64,000 bases of DNA from Palsa-506 sp963707065 (GTDB lineage: Bacteria; Actinomycetota; Actinomycetes; Streptosporangiales; Streptosporangiaceae), in contig CAVPPJ010000010.1 of assembly GCA_963707065.1 (NCBI GenBank), positions 53,255 through 117,254 on the forward strand, in the 5' to 3' direction. The stretch's first letter is position 1, and each line of letters begins with the position of its first letter. The notes under the pieces are model-generated. The model did no database searches. It was not told the origin of the DNA and saw only the letters and a list, made by a program, of their open reading frames with translations. Position numbers and translations under genes: made by a program. Positions 9,077 through 17,800 of this stretch are shown piece after piece.

Positions 9077-11727
9077 TCAGGGGGCCGGCTCGTTCTCGCC
9101 CTGGAGCCCGAACGCGGACCGCAGGCGCGCCACGATCTCGCTGGTGTCGCCGGCCTCGCCGCCGCCGCCCTGGGCGAACGCCGCGCTGCCGCCGCCGCGG
9201 CCGCCGGTCACCGCCAGCACCTGCCGCAGCACCGTCCTGGCGTCGAGCTGCCCGGCGCTGGCCGCGGCCGCGGGCACGCCGACGCCGACGCGCAGCGAGC
9301 CCGATGGCTCGTCCGGCAGCAGCAGCACGACGATCGCGTCAAGCTCGCCGCTGAGCCGGGTTGCCGTCCTGGCCAGGCCAGCCAGCTCGATGCCCGGGTC
9401 GCTGGCGATCACGTAACGCTGGCCGTCCGGGGCCGTGCGGAGGGCGCTGGCCAGCGCCTCGGCGGTGACCCTGGCGTGGCCCGGCCGGCCCTGGCGGTCA
9501 GCGCCTCGACGCGCTGCGGCAGCTGGTCGACGGAGACCCGCAGCCGGGCGGCGAGGCCCTTGAGCAGCTTGTCGCGCTCCAGCGTGTACGCCACCGCCGC
9601 GTCGCCGGTCACCGCCTCGATCCGGCGCACGCCCGAGCCGATGCTGGCCTCGCTGACCAGCCGGAACAAGCCGACTTCCGCGGTCGCCCGCACGTGCGTG
9701 CCGCCGCACAGCTCGGCGGAGAAATCCCCGAACGAGACGACCCTGACCTCATGGCCGTACTTGTCGCCGAAGAACGCGATGGCGCCCGAGCCGACGGCGT
9801 CGGCGAAGGGCTTCACCTCGGTGTTGCGCCCGGAGTTCGTCAGGACCTCAGCATTAACGAGCCTTTCCACCCGGTCGATCTCGGCCTCGGACAGCGCACT
9901 GGGGTGCTGGAAATCGAAGCGCAGCCGGTCCGGGGCGACCAGCGACCCGGCCTGCCGGACGTGCTCGCCGAGTACCTCGCGCAGCGCGGCGTGCAGCAGG
10001 TGGGTGGCCGAGTGGTTCCGCATGATCGACCGGCGCCTGGCGGCGTCCACCGCCAGCTCGACCTTGTCGCCCGGCTGCAGCACGCCGCTGGTGACCTCCA
10101 GCACGTGCACGTGCCTGCCGTCGGCGTTCTGGGTGTCCAGCACGCGGGCCGTCAGTCCCGGCGCGGTGACCTCGCCGGTGTCGCCGACCTGGCCGCCGCC
10201 CTCGGCGTAGAACGGGGTCTGGTCGAAGATCGCCAGGCCGCGCTCGCCGGCCGCCAGCTCGCTGGCCAGCCCGTGCGGCCCGGCCAGCGCGAGGACGCTG
10301 GCGCCGGAAGCCAGTTCCTGGTGGCCGAGGAACAGGGTCGGCTCCGGGCCGGCCGCCGCGACGAGCTCCGGGTCCACCGCGAGCCGCTGCTGCTGCCCCG
10401 CATCGCCCCCCGGCCTGGCCGGTACGCCGCGGGAGAGTTCCCGGTGCCCGGCGAACAGCTCGGCGAACCGCTGCTCGTCCAGCGAGCCGCCGCGGCCCGC
10501 CGCGAAGTCGCGGATCAGGTCCACCGGCATCCCGTGCGTGGCGAACAGCGCGAACGCGTCCTCGCCGCTGATCTCGAAGCCAGGGCTGGTCGCCAGCGCG
10601 GCGAGCTGGTCAAGACCGCGGCGGACCACCCGGCCGAAGTCCCGCTGCTCGCGCTCGAACAGCGCCAGTACCCGGTCCCGGGCCTTGCCCAGCTGCGGGT
10701 AGGCGTGCGTCATGTGGTCGATGACGACGCCGGCCACCGCGCCCAGGTCAGCGTCCTGCGCGCCGGCCTGCGTCGCGGTCGCGATCGCGGTGCGCAGCAG
10801 CCGCCGCGGGATGTAGCCGCGGCCCTCGTTCGACGGGGCGACGCCCTCGCCGATGATGAAGGCCGAGGCCCGGACGTGGTCGGCGACGAGCCGGATATCC
10901 CGCTGGCTCGCGCTGGTCCCGGCCAGCGCGGACTCGACCGCGGCCACGATCGGGGCGAACAGGTCCGTCTCGTACACCGACTCCCGGCCCTGCAGGACCA
11001 TCGACATGCGCTCCAGGCCGGAGCCGGTATCGACGCTGGCGAATCGCAGTGGCTCCAGGGCGCCCCCGGGCAGCCGGTTGTACTCCATGAAGACGCCGGC
11101 ATTCCAGATCTCGATGTACCGGCCGGTGCTGTCGAACTCGCCGCCGGGCCGGTACTCGCTGCCGTGCTCGGGCCCGGTGTCGTAGAAGATTTCCGTGCTC
11201 GGGCCGCACGGCCCGGTGTCGCCCGCGGACCAGAAGTTGTCCTCGTCGCCCAGGTAGATGATGTGATCCGCCGCTATCCCGGCCCGCTGCCAGGCGTTCG
11301 CCGAGATGTCGTCCGGCGGGATGCCGAGTGCCTCGCTGCCGCTATAGACGGTCGCGTACAGCTCGCCGACGCTGAACCCGAACCCGCCGGTGAGCAGCTC
11401 GAAGGCGAGCTCGACCGCGCGTTCCTTGAAGTAGTGGCCGACCGACCAGCTGCCGAGCATCTCGAAGAACGTCAGGTGGTGCCGGTCGCCGACATCGGCG
11501 ATGTCGATGGTGCGCACGCACGGCTGGACGTTGCACAGGTCCGGGGCCGGCGGGATCGCCTCGCCGAGGAAGTAGGCCTTGAGCGGGGCCATGCCGGCGT
11601 TGACGTAGAGCAGCGTCGGGTCGTTCACCGGGATGATGGAGGCGGCCTCGATCCGCCGGTGGGCCCGGCTGGTGAAGAACTCCAGGAAAGTCTCGCGGAT
11701 CTCGTCGCTGCTGGTAGGCCGGCTCAT
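9077..11727 (-). CDS. alaS: Alanyl-tRNA synthetase family protein, frameshifted near 9485
   Basis: Charges tRNA-Ala or a related RNA with alanine. The class II core (GMAPLKAYFLGEA, TFFEMLGSWSVGHYFKERA, GPCGPSTEIFYD, NEGRGYIPRRLLRTA) and the editing domain (NHSATHLLHAALREVLGEHV, CGGTHV, zinc ligands) read in one frame to about 9490. The C-terminal DHHA1-like part (VTAEALASALRT to GLQGENEPAP) continues in another frame to 9077, so a one-base indel lies near 9470-9500. Together about 883 aa, normal length. The core departs from typical actinobacterial AlaRS, so it may be a second, divergent copy. The ATG at 11727 is chosen over an upstream in-frame ATG. Confidence 0.75.
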
Positions 11728-11788
11728 GCCGCCCAGTATTTCGGCCGGGCCCGCCTCAGGCGAAATCATTTTGGCGGCGGACGGTGCC

Positions 11789-11814
11789 GGGGCGGGCTCC
11801 GCTGAGCCCGCCCC
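11789..11814 (-). terminator. GC-rich hairpin downstream of aceE
   Basis: GGGGCGGGCTC and GAGCCCGCCCC form a perfect 11-bp stem around a CGCT loop, 12 bases after the aceE stop on the minus strand and before alaS. There is no T-run, as is common for actinobacterial terminators. It would separate aceE transcription from alaS. Confidence 0.6.
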
Positions 11815-11825
11815 CCGGCTTCCGC

Positions 11826-14636
11826 TTACAGGGCGTCGCTGACGGCGAGGTCCAGCCGGTACTTGCTGATCGCCTGGCCGAGCACCTCGGGCTTGACCTC
11901 GCCCTGGCGGGCCAGCTGGCTGAGCACGGCCAGGGTGATCGACGGGGCGTCGACGTGGAAGAACCTGCGGGCGGCCGGCCTGGTGTCGGAGAAGCCCCAG
12001 CCGTCGGTGCCGAGCGAGGTGTACGAGCCGGGTACCCAGCGGGCGATCTGGTCGGGCACCGCGCGGATCCAGTCGCTGACCGCGACGACCGGGCCGGGGT
12101 GGCCTTCGAGTGCCTGGGTCACATAAGGCACCCGGTGCTCGTCATCGGGATGCAGCAGGTTCCACTCGTCGCAGCGCAGCGCTTCGCGGCGCAGTTCCGT
12201 CCAGGAGGTCGCCGACCATGCCTCGGCGGCGACGCCCCAGTCCTCGGCGAGCAGCTGCTGCGCTTCCAGCGCCCAGCGCATGGCCACGCCGGAGGCCAGG
12301 ATCTTGGCGTGCGGCCGCTCGGCCGGGTGGCCGGAGGCGTCCGCGCTCGCGGCATCCGCATCGGTGCCCGCGCCGCCGGTGGCGACGTCCGGCGCGGCCG
12401 CGTAGCGGTACAGGCCGCGCAGGATGCCCTGCTCCAGGGCCTGCTCGCCGCCCGGGTAGTCCGCGGGCTCCCGCGGCTGCACGTAGGGCTCGTTGTAGAC
12501 CGTCAGGTAGTAGAAGATGTTCTCGCCGTGGGGGTGCTCGGCGGACGAGCCGTACATCCGGCGCAGCGCGTCCTGCATGATGTAGGCCAGCTCATACGCC
12601 CAGGCGGCGTCGTAGGCCACGCAGGCCGGGCTGACCGAGGACAGCAGCACCGAGTGGCCGTCGTTGTGCTGCAGTCCCTCGCCGGTCAGCGTGGTGCGGC
12701 CGGCGGTCGCGCCGAGCAGGAAGCCCCGGCCCAGCTGGTCGCCGAGCGCCCACATCTGGTCGCCGGTGCGCTGGAAGCCGAACATCGAGTAGAAGATGTA
12801 GACCGGGATCATGTGCGTGCCGTGGGTGGCGTACGCGGTGGCGGCGGCGGCCATCGAGCCCATCGCGCCGGCCTCGCTGATGCCCTCGTGCAGGATCTGG
12901 CCCTTCTCGGACTCCTTGTAGGACAGCAGCAGGTTCCGGTCGACCGCCTCGTAGCCCTGGCCGTGCGGCGAGTAGATCTTCGCGGTGGGGAACAGCGAGT
13001 CCATCCCGAACGTGCGCGCCTCATCCGGGATGATCGGCACGAAGCGGTCCCCGATGTCGGAGTGCCGCATCAGGTCCTTGAGCATCCGGACGAATGCCAT
13101 CGTGGTGGCGACGGCTTGCTTGCCCGAGCCCTTCTTCAGCTCCGCGTAAGCCGAGTCGAGGGGCAGCGCGAGCGGCCGGGCCCGGACGACCCGGCGCGGC
13201 AGGTAGCCGCCCAGGGCCGCGCGGCGCTCCTTCATGTACTGGATCTCGTCGGAGTTCTCGCCCGGGTGGTAGTACGGCGGCAGGTCCGCCTCCAGCGCGG
13301 AGTCCGGGATGTCCAGGTACAGCCGGTCGCGGAAGCCCTTCAGCTCGGCGATCGTCAGGTGCTTCATCTGATGGGTCGCGTTGCGTGCCTCGAAGTCGGG
13401 CCCGAGGGTCCAGCCCTTGATGGTGTGCGCCAGGATCACCGTCGGCTGGCCGACGTGCTCGGTCGCCGCCTTGAACGCGGCGTAGACCTTGCGGTAGTCA
13501 TGGCCGCCGCGGGACAGGTTCCGCAGGTCAGCGTCGGAGAGGTGCTCGACCATGGCGCGCAGCCGCGGGTCGCTGCCGAAGAAGTTCTCCCTGATGTAGG
13601 CCCCGGACTCGACCCCGTAGGTCTGGAACTGGCCGTCCGGCGTGGTGTTCATCTTGTTGACGAGCACGCCGTCGACGTCCTGGGCGAGCAGCGGGTCCCA
13701 GTCCCGGCCCCAGACGACCTTGATGACGTTCCAGCCGGCCCCGCGGAACGACGCCTCCAGCTCCTGCATGATCTTCCCGTTGCCGCGGACCGGGCCGTCG
13801 AGGCGCTGCAGGTTGCAGTTGATGACGAAGGTCAGGTTGTCCAGTTCCTCGCGGGCCGCCAGGCCGATCGAGCCGAGTACCTCGGGCTCGTCCGTCTCGC
13901 CGTCGCCGAGGAACGCCCACACGTGCGACCGGCTGGTGTCCTTCATCTGGCGGGCCAGCAGGTAGCGGTTGAACCTGGCCTGGTACACGGCATTGATGGC
14001 GCCGAGGCCCATCGACACGGTGGGGAACTCCCAGAAGTCCGGCATCAGCCGGGGATGCGGATACGACGGAAGGCCGCCGCCCGGATGTGAGAGCTCCTGG
14101 CGAAATCCGTTCAGCTGATGTTCAGTGAGCCTGCCTTCGAGGAATGCCCGCGCGTAGATTCCGGGCGCGGCGTGGCCCTGGAAGAAAACCTGGTCGCCCG
14201 ACTCGCCGTGCTCCTTGCCGCGGAAGAAATGGTTGTACCCGACCTCGTACAGGCTGGCCGCCGACGCATAAGTGGCGATGTGGCCGCCGACGCCCATGCC
14301 GGGGCGGTTGGCCCGGGAGACCATGACCGCGGCGTTCCACCGGATGTAGGCGCGGATGCGCCGCTCCACGTACTCGTCGCCGGGGAACCACGGCTCGCGC
14401 TCCGGCGGGATCGTGTTGATGTAGTCGGTGCTGCGCAGCCCGGGCACGCCGACCTGCTGCTCCCTGGCCCGCTCCAGCAGCCGCAGCATCACGTACCGCC
14501 CGCGCGCGCGGCCCCGGGTCCGGACGACCGTGTCAAAGGACTCGATCCACTCCCTGGTCTCGTCTTGGTCAATATCCGGCAGCTGGGTGGGCAGGCCGTC
14601 GCTGATAATCGAGAAGCGCTGGCTTCCGGAGGCCAC
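11826..14636 (-). CDS. aceE: Pyruvate dehydrogenase E1 component (homodimeric type)
   Basis: A 936-aa thiamine-diphosphate enzyme that decarboxylates pyruvate and passes the acetyl group to the lipoylated E2, producing acetyl-CoA. The ThDP/Mg motif GDGETDEPE ... NLTFVINCNLQRLDG lies around residues 260-295. RPGMGVGGHIATYASAA and the transketolase-like GLQHNDGHSVL region are also typical. The GTG at 14636, preceded by GCGAGGA, is preferred to a longer ORF whose extra N-terminus looks non-coding. It adjoins the fab cluster, linking acetyl-CoA supply with fatty-acid synthesis. E2 and E3 are not in this window. Confidence 0.94.
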   Translation of the reverse strand: MASGSQRFSIISDGLPTQLPDIDQDETREWIESFDTVVRTRGRARGRYVMLRLLERAREQQVGVPGLRSTDYINTIPPEREPWFPGDEYVERRIRAYIRWNAAVMVSRANRPGMGVGGHIATYASAASLYEVGYNHFFRGKEHGESGDQVFFQGHAAPGIYARAFLEGRLTEHQLNGFRQELSHPGGGLPSYPHPRLMPDFWEFPTVSMGLGAINAVYQARFNRYLLARQMKDTSRSHVWAFLGDGETDEPEVLGSIGLAAREELDNLTFVINCNLQRLDGPVRGNGKIMQELEASFRGAGWNVIKVVWGRDWDPLLAQDVDGVLVNKMNTTPDGQFQTYGVESGAYIRENFFGSDPRLRAMVEHLSDADLRNLSRGGHDYRKVYAAFKAATEHVGQPTVILAHTIKGWTLGPDFEARNATHQMKHLTIAELKGFRDRLYLDIPDSALEADLPPYYHPGENSDEIQYMKERRAALGGYLPRRVVRARPLALPLDSAYAELKKGSGKQAVATTMAFVRMLKDLMRHSDIGDRFVPIIPDEARTFGMDSLFPTAKIYSPHGQGYEAVDRNLLLSYKESEKGQILHEGISEAGAMGSMAAAATAYATHGTHMIPVYIFYSMFGFQRTGDQMWALGDQLGRGFLLGATAGRTTLTGEGLQHNDGHSVLLSSVSPACVAYDAAWAYELAYIMQDALRRMYGSSAEHPHGENIFYYLTVYNEPYVQPREPADYPGGEQALEQGILRGLYRYAAAPDVATGGAGTDADAASADASGHPAERPHAKILASGVAMRWALEAQQLLAEDWGVAAEAWSATSWTELRREALRCDEWNLLHPDDEHRVPYVTQALEGHPGPVVAVSDWIRAVPDQIARWVPGSYTSLGTDGWGFSDTRPAARRFFHVDAPSITLAVLSQLARQGEVKPEVLGQAISKYRLDLAVSDAL

Positions 14637-15027
14637 GGGGTGTCCTCGCCTTCCACGGGTGCCGGCAACCCGGTCCCCGAACTCGTGGTGTGGCGGTGCG
14701 CTGCACCGCCGGTCTGCGTTAGCAGTTGTCCAGGCCAATCCTCGTACGCGTTGGCCGCCGGCGCATCTCTACCGGTCAGTAACAGGGTAGCCGGGACTGC
14801 GCCGTCACGGCCGCGGGCGGACTTCGGGGCGGCCGAGGGGCCAAATCATGACCGTTGTTTTCGAACTCTGCGCGAATTGTGACTTGCGCACTGCGCTTAC
14901 CCAGTGTGGACTGTCCCATCAAGAAGTGCCGATGCCGCAAACGCCGCGGACGGCCGTGTGCCCGGGGGATGCACCGGGGCGGGCCAGCCGCAGGCGGGGT
15001 GCGGGAAAGGATCCAGGGAGGGCGTCA
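14637..15027. promoter_or_regulatory. Divergent intergenic region between aceE and the DUF3052 gene
   Basis: A 391-base region from which aceE is transcribed leftwards and the DUF3052 gene rightwards, so both promoters must lie here. It is AT-richer around 14840-14900. I see no convincing -35/-10 pair and no gene. In-frame extensions of both neighbours into it have poor coding character. Confidence 0.5.
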
Positions 15028-15456
15028 GTGAGCGCGACCGCAGGCCAGGCGCAGGATCAGCGTGACCTGGCCGAACGGCTCGGAATCAAGCCGGGCCAGG
15101 TGGTGCAGGAGATTGGCTACGACGACGATTGCGACGAGGACCTGCGCGATGCCATCGCCGGGACAAAGGATGTCGAGCTCGTCGACGAGGACTATGACGA
15201 TGTCGTGGACGTTGTCCTGCTGTGGTGGCGGGACGGCGACGGCGACCTGGTGGATGCCCTGGTGGATGCGCTGACGCCGCTCGCGGACGGTGGCTACATC
15301 TGGCTGCTCACGCCCAAGGCCGGGCGGCGGAGCCATGTGGAGCCGAGCGAGATCGGCGAGGCTGCGCCGACCGCGGGACTGTCGCAGACGTCCAGCGTCA
15401 GCGCGGCGCGCGACTGGTCGGGTACCCGGCTGGTGGCGCCCAAGGCACGCCGCTAG
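15028..15456 (+). CDS. DUF3052 domain-containing protein
   Basis: A 142-aa acidic protein of unknown function, found next to aceE and ahpE in many actinobacteria (Rv2239c position in M. tuberculosis, from memory). After a short N-terminal tail come LAERLGIKPGQVVQEIGYDD and a stretch rich in D and E, then VDVVLLWWRDGDGDL and YIWLLTPKAGR. No catalytic motif is recognisable. The GTG at 15028 follows AGGGAGGG at 5-6 bases. An in-frame ATG at 14848 was rejected because the extension is unlike the family. Confidence 0.85.
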   Translation: MSATAGQAQDQRDLAERLGIKPGQVVQEIGYDDDCDEDLRDAIAGTKDVELVDEDYDDVVDVVLLWWRDGDGDLVDALVDALTPLADGGYIWLLTPKAGRRSHVEPSEIGEAAPTAGLSQTSSVSAARDWSGTRLVAPKARR

Positions 15457-15539
15457 CCGTCGCCGGTCCCCGGCCCGTTTCCTGGCCCGTCCGGCGGTCT
15501 GCCCGGCCACCGGGCTGCCCGCCGCCCGGCCGGCCGGGC

Positions 15540-15564
15540 TGGCTGTCCGCCGGGCGGACAGCCA
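15540..15564 (+). terminator. Perfect hairpin between the DUF3052 gene and ahpE
   Basis: TGGCTGTCCGC / GCGGACAGCCA form an 11-bp stem with loop CGG, 84 bases after the DUF3052 stop and about 100 bases before ahpE. No T-run follows. Most likely a terminator, though a regulatory stem for ahpE cannot be excluded. Confidence 0.55.
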
Positions 15565-15662
15565 GACGGGCGGGACGGCCTGGCGGGCCGTGCCGTAGTG
15601 CTGCGGGCGGGTGGCAGACTGAGTGCGTCCGGATTGACATTCACCTGCGGAGAGGAAGTGCC

Positions 15663-16121
15663 ATGGCGGTAGAGGTCGGCCAGCAGGCGCCCGATTTCGA
15701 GCTGAAGGACCAGCACGGCACGCCGGTGCGGCTGTCGAGCTTCCGCGGCAAGAAGAACGTGGTGCTGGTCTTCTACCCGCTGGCATTCAGCGGCGTCTGC
15801 ACGGGCGAGCTGACCGCCATGCGCGATGAGTTCCCCGAGGCGACCCGCGACGATGTCGAGCTGCTGACCGTCTCGGTCGACTCCGGGTTCGCGCTGCGCG
15901 CCTGGTCGGACGCCGAGCACTTCGAGTTCTCGCTGCTGTCTGACTTCTGGCCGCACGGCGATGTGGCCAGGTCCTACGGGGTATTCGATGACAATCTGGG
16001 CATCGCCACCCGCGGCACGTTCATCATCGACACCGATGGCGTGGTCCGGTGGAAGGTCGTGAATCCCGTGCCGCAGGCGCGTGACATCGCCGACTACCAG
16101 AAGGCGCTGGCTGCCCTCTAG
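15663..16121 (+). CDS. ahpE: AhpE-type peroxiredoxin
   Basis: A 152-aa thiol peroxidase that reduces hydroperoxides and peroxynitrite in the cytosol. The peroxidatic cysteine lies in FYPLAFSGVCTGEL (about residue 45). No clear resolving cysteine follows, as expected for one-Cys AhpE recycled by mycothiol/mycoredoxin. ATG at 15663 follows GAGAGGAAG. It keeps the mycobacterial neighbourhood ahpE - DUF3052 - aceE. Confidence 0.9.
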   Translation: MAVEVGQQAPDFELKDQHGTPVRLSSFRGKKNVVLVFYPLAFSGVCTGELTAMRDEFPEATRDDVELLTVSVDSGFALRAWSDAEHFEFSLLSDFWPHGDVARSYGVFDDNLGIATRGTFIIDTDGVVRWKVVNPVPQARDIADYQKALAAL

Positions 16122-16162
16122 CGCGAGCGCGCTGGGGCGGCGGGAGATCGGGGACAGACTGG

Positions 16163-16528
16163 ATGCCCTGCTATCGCTGCGGCACGCGGCAGGTGGACCC
16201 GGACCGGGGGCAGAGCCCCTGGAAGCGAGGGGTGCGGGCGGAGCGCCAGGTGCTCATCTGCCCGGGCTGCCAGGGGTCCTTCGACTGGGCAGCTGACCTC
16301 GACCGGTGCGCCGTCTGCGGCGGCGTGCACCTGGTCCGGCGGCTCGGCGAGATCGAGTGCAGGGACTGCGGTCACGTTGGCGAGCCTGCCGCGGTCCAGG
16401 ACGGCAGCCACGGCCTGGGGCAGGACGCACGCGGGCCGGGCGGCGAGACCCCCGGCCTGGCCGAGGATGTCGAACGGGCACTGGCCCGGGTGCTTGGCCG
16501 CGCCGGGCGGACTGCGGGTATCGGCTAG
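16163..16528 (+). CDS. Small zinc-ribbon protein of unknown function
   Basis: A 121-aa protein whose first 72 residues contain four CxxC pairs (CYRC, CPGC, CAVC, CRDC), enough for two zinc ribbons. The rest is low-complexity and ends with a short helix (EDVERALARVLGRAG). Such rubredoxin-like ribbons often bind nucleic acid or protein, but no specific function is evident. It sits 41 bases after ahpE and 5 bases before the GNAT gene, so it is probably co-transcribed. The ribosome-binding site is weak. Confidence 0.65.
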   Translation: MPCYRCGTRQVDPDRGQSPWKRGVRAERQVLICPGCQGSFDWAADLDRCAVCGGVHLVRRLGEIECRDCGHVGEPAAVQDGSHGLGQDARGPGGETPGLAEDVERALARVLGRAGRTAGIG

Positions 16529-16533
16529 GCGCC

Positions 16534-17445
16534 GTGGTCGTCGTCACCCCGGCCGAGCCCGGGCACGCTGCCGCCATCGCAGTGCTGTTCGAGGAGATGG
16601 ACGAGTTCTACGGCGCAGCCGAGGGCGGGCCGCCGGAGCAGCGGGTGCGGCAAATCAGGCGGGTGCTCTTTGATGACGTACGGGGCATGTCGGCGCTGCT
16701 GGCGTGGGAGGACGGCCAGCTCGCCGGGGCGGCTGTCTACACGTTCCTGTGGCCGGCCACCGGGTTCTCGCAGTCGCTGTACCTGAAGGAGCTGTACGTC
16801 GGCGCGGCGCATCGCCGCAAAGGCGTCGGCAAGCTCCTGATGGACGGCCTGCGCGAGATCGCGGCCAAGCACGAATGCAGCCTCATGGAGTGGACGACTG
16901 ACGACACCAATCGGGGCGCCCAGCGCTTTTACGCCGGGCTCGGCGTGCCGGTGCGAACGTCGAAGTTGTTCTACCGGGCGGAAGTCGGGCCAGGCGACTG
17001 CCGGCTAGCTGCCAGGTGCTTCGGCACAGGCATCGGCTCCCGCGCTGGCTGGCCCGGCAGGTACGCTGTGCCGGGTCGCTGCCGGGATCCTGCGAGATAC
17101 TGGACGGCGGCACGGGTGCATAGCTCAGCGGTAGAGCACTCGCCTTACAAGCGAGGGGCCGCAGGTTCGAACCCTGCTGCGCCCACTGTTTTCGCAGCTC
17201 AGAGCCGTATTGCGATCTGCGCATGGTCGTTAGCAAGCCCAAGGGGAAGCCAAAGTCGGCGGTTCTTTGTCTGGCTTCGGTCAGAACCAGCCGCGGTGGG
17301 CACGGCGACGATTCGCTCTACTTCGATGCCGAGAAGAACCTGTATGTCGGTGCGGTCTCGTTTGGCTATGGCGGTGACGGGAAGCGGGTCTGCCGCAGGG
17401 TCTACGGCAAGACGTGCGGCTGAAGCTGAAGAGCCTGCACTCTGA
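16534..17445 (+). CDS. GNAT family N-acetyltransferase; frame stays open through the tRNA gene
   Basis: The first ~155 codons (to about 17000) are a complete GNAT domain: FLWPATGFSQSLYLKELYV, the acetyl-CoA loop AAHRRKGVGKLLMDGL and a C-terminal FYAGLGVPVRTSKLFYR. It would acetylate a small molecule or protein. The frame then has no stop until 17445 and runs through the tRNA-Val gene and into the island, which is unlikely to be real protein. An out-of-frame TAG near 17007 suggests a small indel, so the true end is probably near 17000. GTG start at 16534. Confidence 0.65.
   Translation: MVVVTPAEPGHAAAIAVLFEEMDEFYGAAEGGPPEQRVRQIRRVLFDDVRGMSALLAWEDGQLAGAAVYTFLWPATGFSQSLYLKELYVGAAHRRKGVGKLLMDGLREIAAKHECSLMEWTTDDTNRGAQRFYAGLGVPVRTSKLFYRAEVGPGDCRLAARCFGTGIGSRAGWPGRYAVPGRCRDPARYWTAARVHSSAVEHSPYKRGAAGSNPAAPTVFAAQSRIAICAWSLASPRGSQSRRFFVWLRSEPAAVGTATIRSTSMPRRTCMSVRSRLAMAVTGSGSAAGSTARRAAEAEEPAL
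17114..17185 (+). tRNA. tRNA-Val (anticodon UAC)
   Basis: A complete 72-base cloverleaf: acceptor GGGTGCA pairs with TGCGCCC, the D arm is AGCTCAGCGGTAGAGC-like, the anticodon arm is CTCGC-CTTACAA-GCGAG with anticodon TAC, and the T arm has GGTTCGAACCC. CCA is not encoded. Its 3' part is the attachment site of the island that follows. Confidence 0.95.
17139..17186 (+). repeat. Attachment-site core, copy 1 (3' part of tRNA-Val)
   Basis: These 48 bases (anticodon arm through the base after the discriminator) recur at 23173-23220 (identical), 42576-42623 (one mismatch) and 47924-47971 (one mismatch). Only this copy is joined to a complete tRNA. It marks the left edge of the island array. Confidence 0.92.
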
Positions 17446-17700
17446 CATCGCGGCGGGAGTCCGTGCGCCAGCCAGCTACACGGTCCAGGCGGCGGTGGAC
17501 GACTGGCTGGCTCAGGGGTTATCAGGGTGGTCGGAGCGGATGCTCACGCTGTACCGCGTGGGGTGAAGCCGCTGACCGACAAGATCGGGCCCGGCAGCTG
17601 CGCAAGCTGACGGCGGCTGAGGTCCGGTCGGCGCTGGCCGGGCTGAGCGGCGAGTTGTCGGCCCGGTCGCCGCAGATCGCGCGGAGCCGACCAGATCGGC
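17223..17700 (+). pseudogene. Tyrosine-recombinase integrase, broken 5' fragment
   Basis: Directly after the tRNA. The reading frame from ATG 17223 gives GDDSLYFDAEKNLYVGAVSFGYGG, the N-terminal domain of actinobacterial tRNA-directed integrases. After a frameshift near 17420 it continues with LHSDIAAGVRAPASYTVQAAVDDWLA, and after another with LRKLTAAEVRSALAGLSGEL (the core-binding domain). The catalytic domain is missing. It was presumably the integrase of segment E1 and cannot act now. Confidence 0.8.
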
Positions 17701-17800
17701 GCCAAGTGCCTGCTCATGCCAAAGACCGGCGGCCTCGAGCATGGCTGAGCCTGTCTCCGCACTGGCCCTTAAGGCTAGTTCCAGCAGGTCGTTCATTGCC

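Noticed and set aside
9694..11805. 703-codon open frame on plus strand over alaS
   Set aside because: Antisense shadow of the synthetase gene, no recognisable domain.
11784..14090. 768-codon open frame on plus strand over aceE
   Set aside because: Exactly antisense to a well-conserved enzyme; its sequence is rich in R, G, V and D as expected for a GC-rich shadow, with no family resemblance.
17512..17796. 94-aa minus-strand gene beginning MNDLLELALRASAETG
   Set aside because: Mostly antisense to the integrase remnant and without homology that I recognise; likely junction debris.
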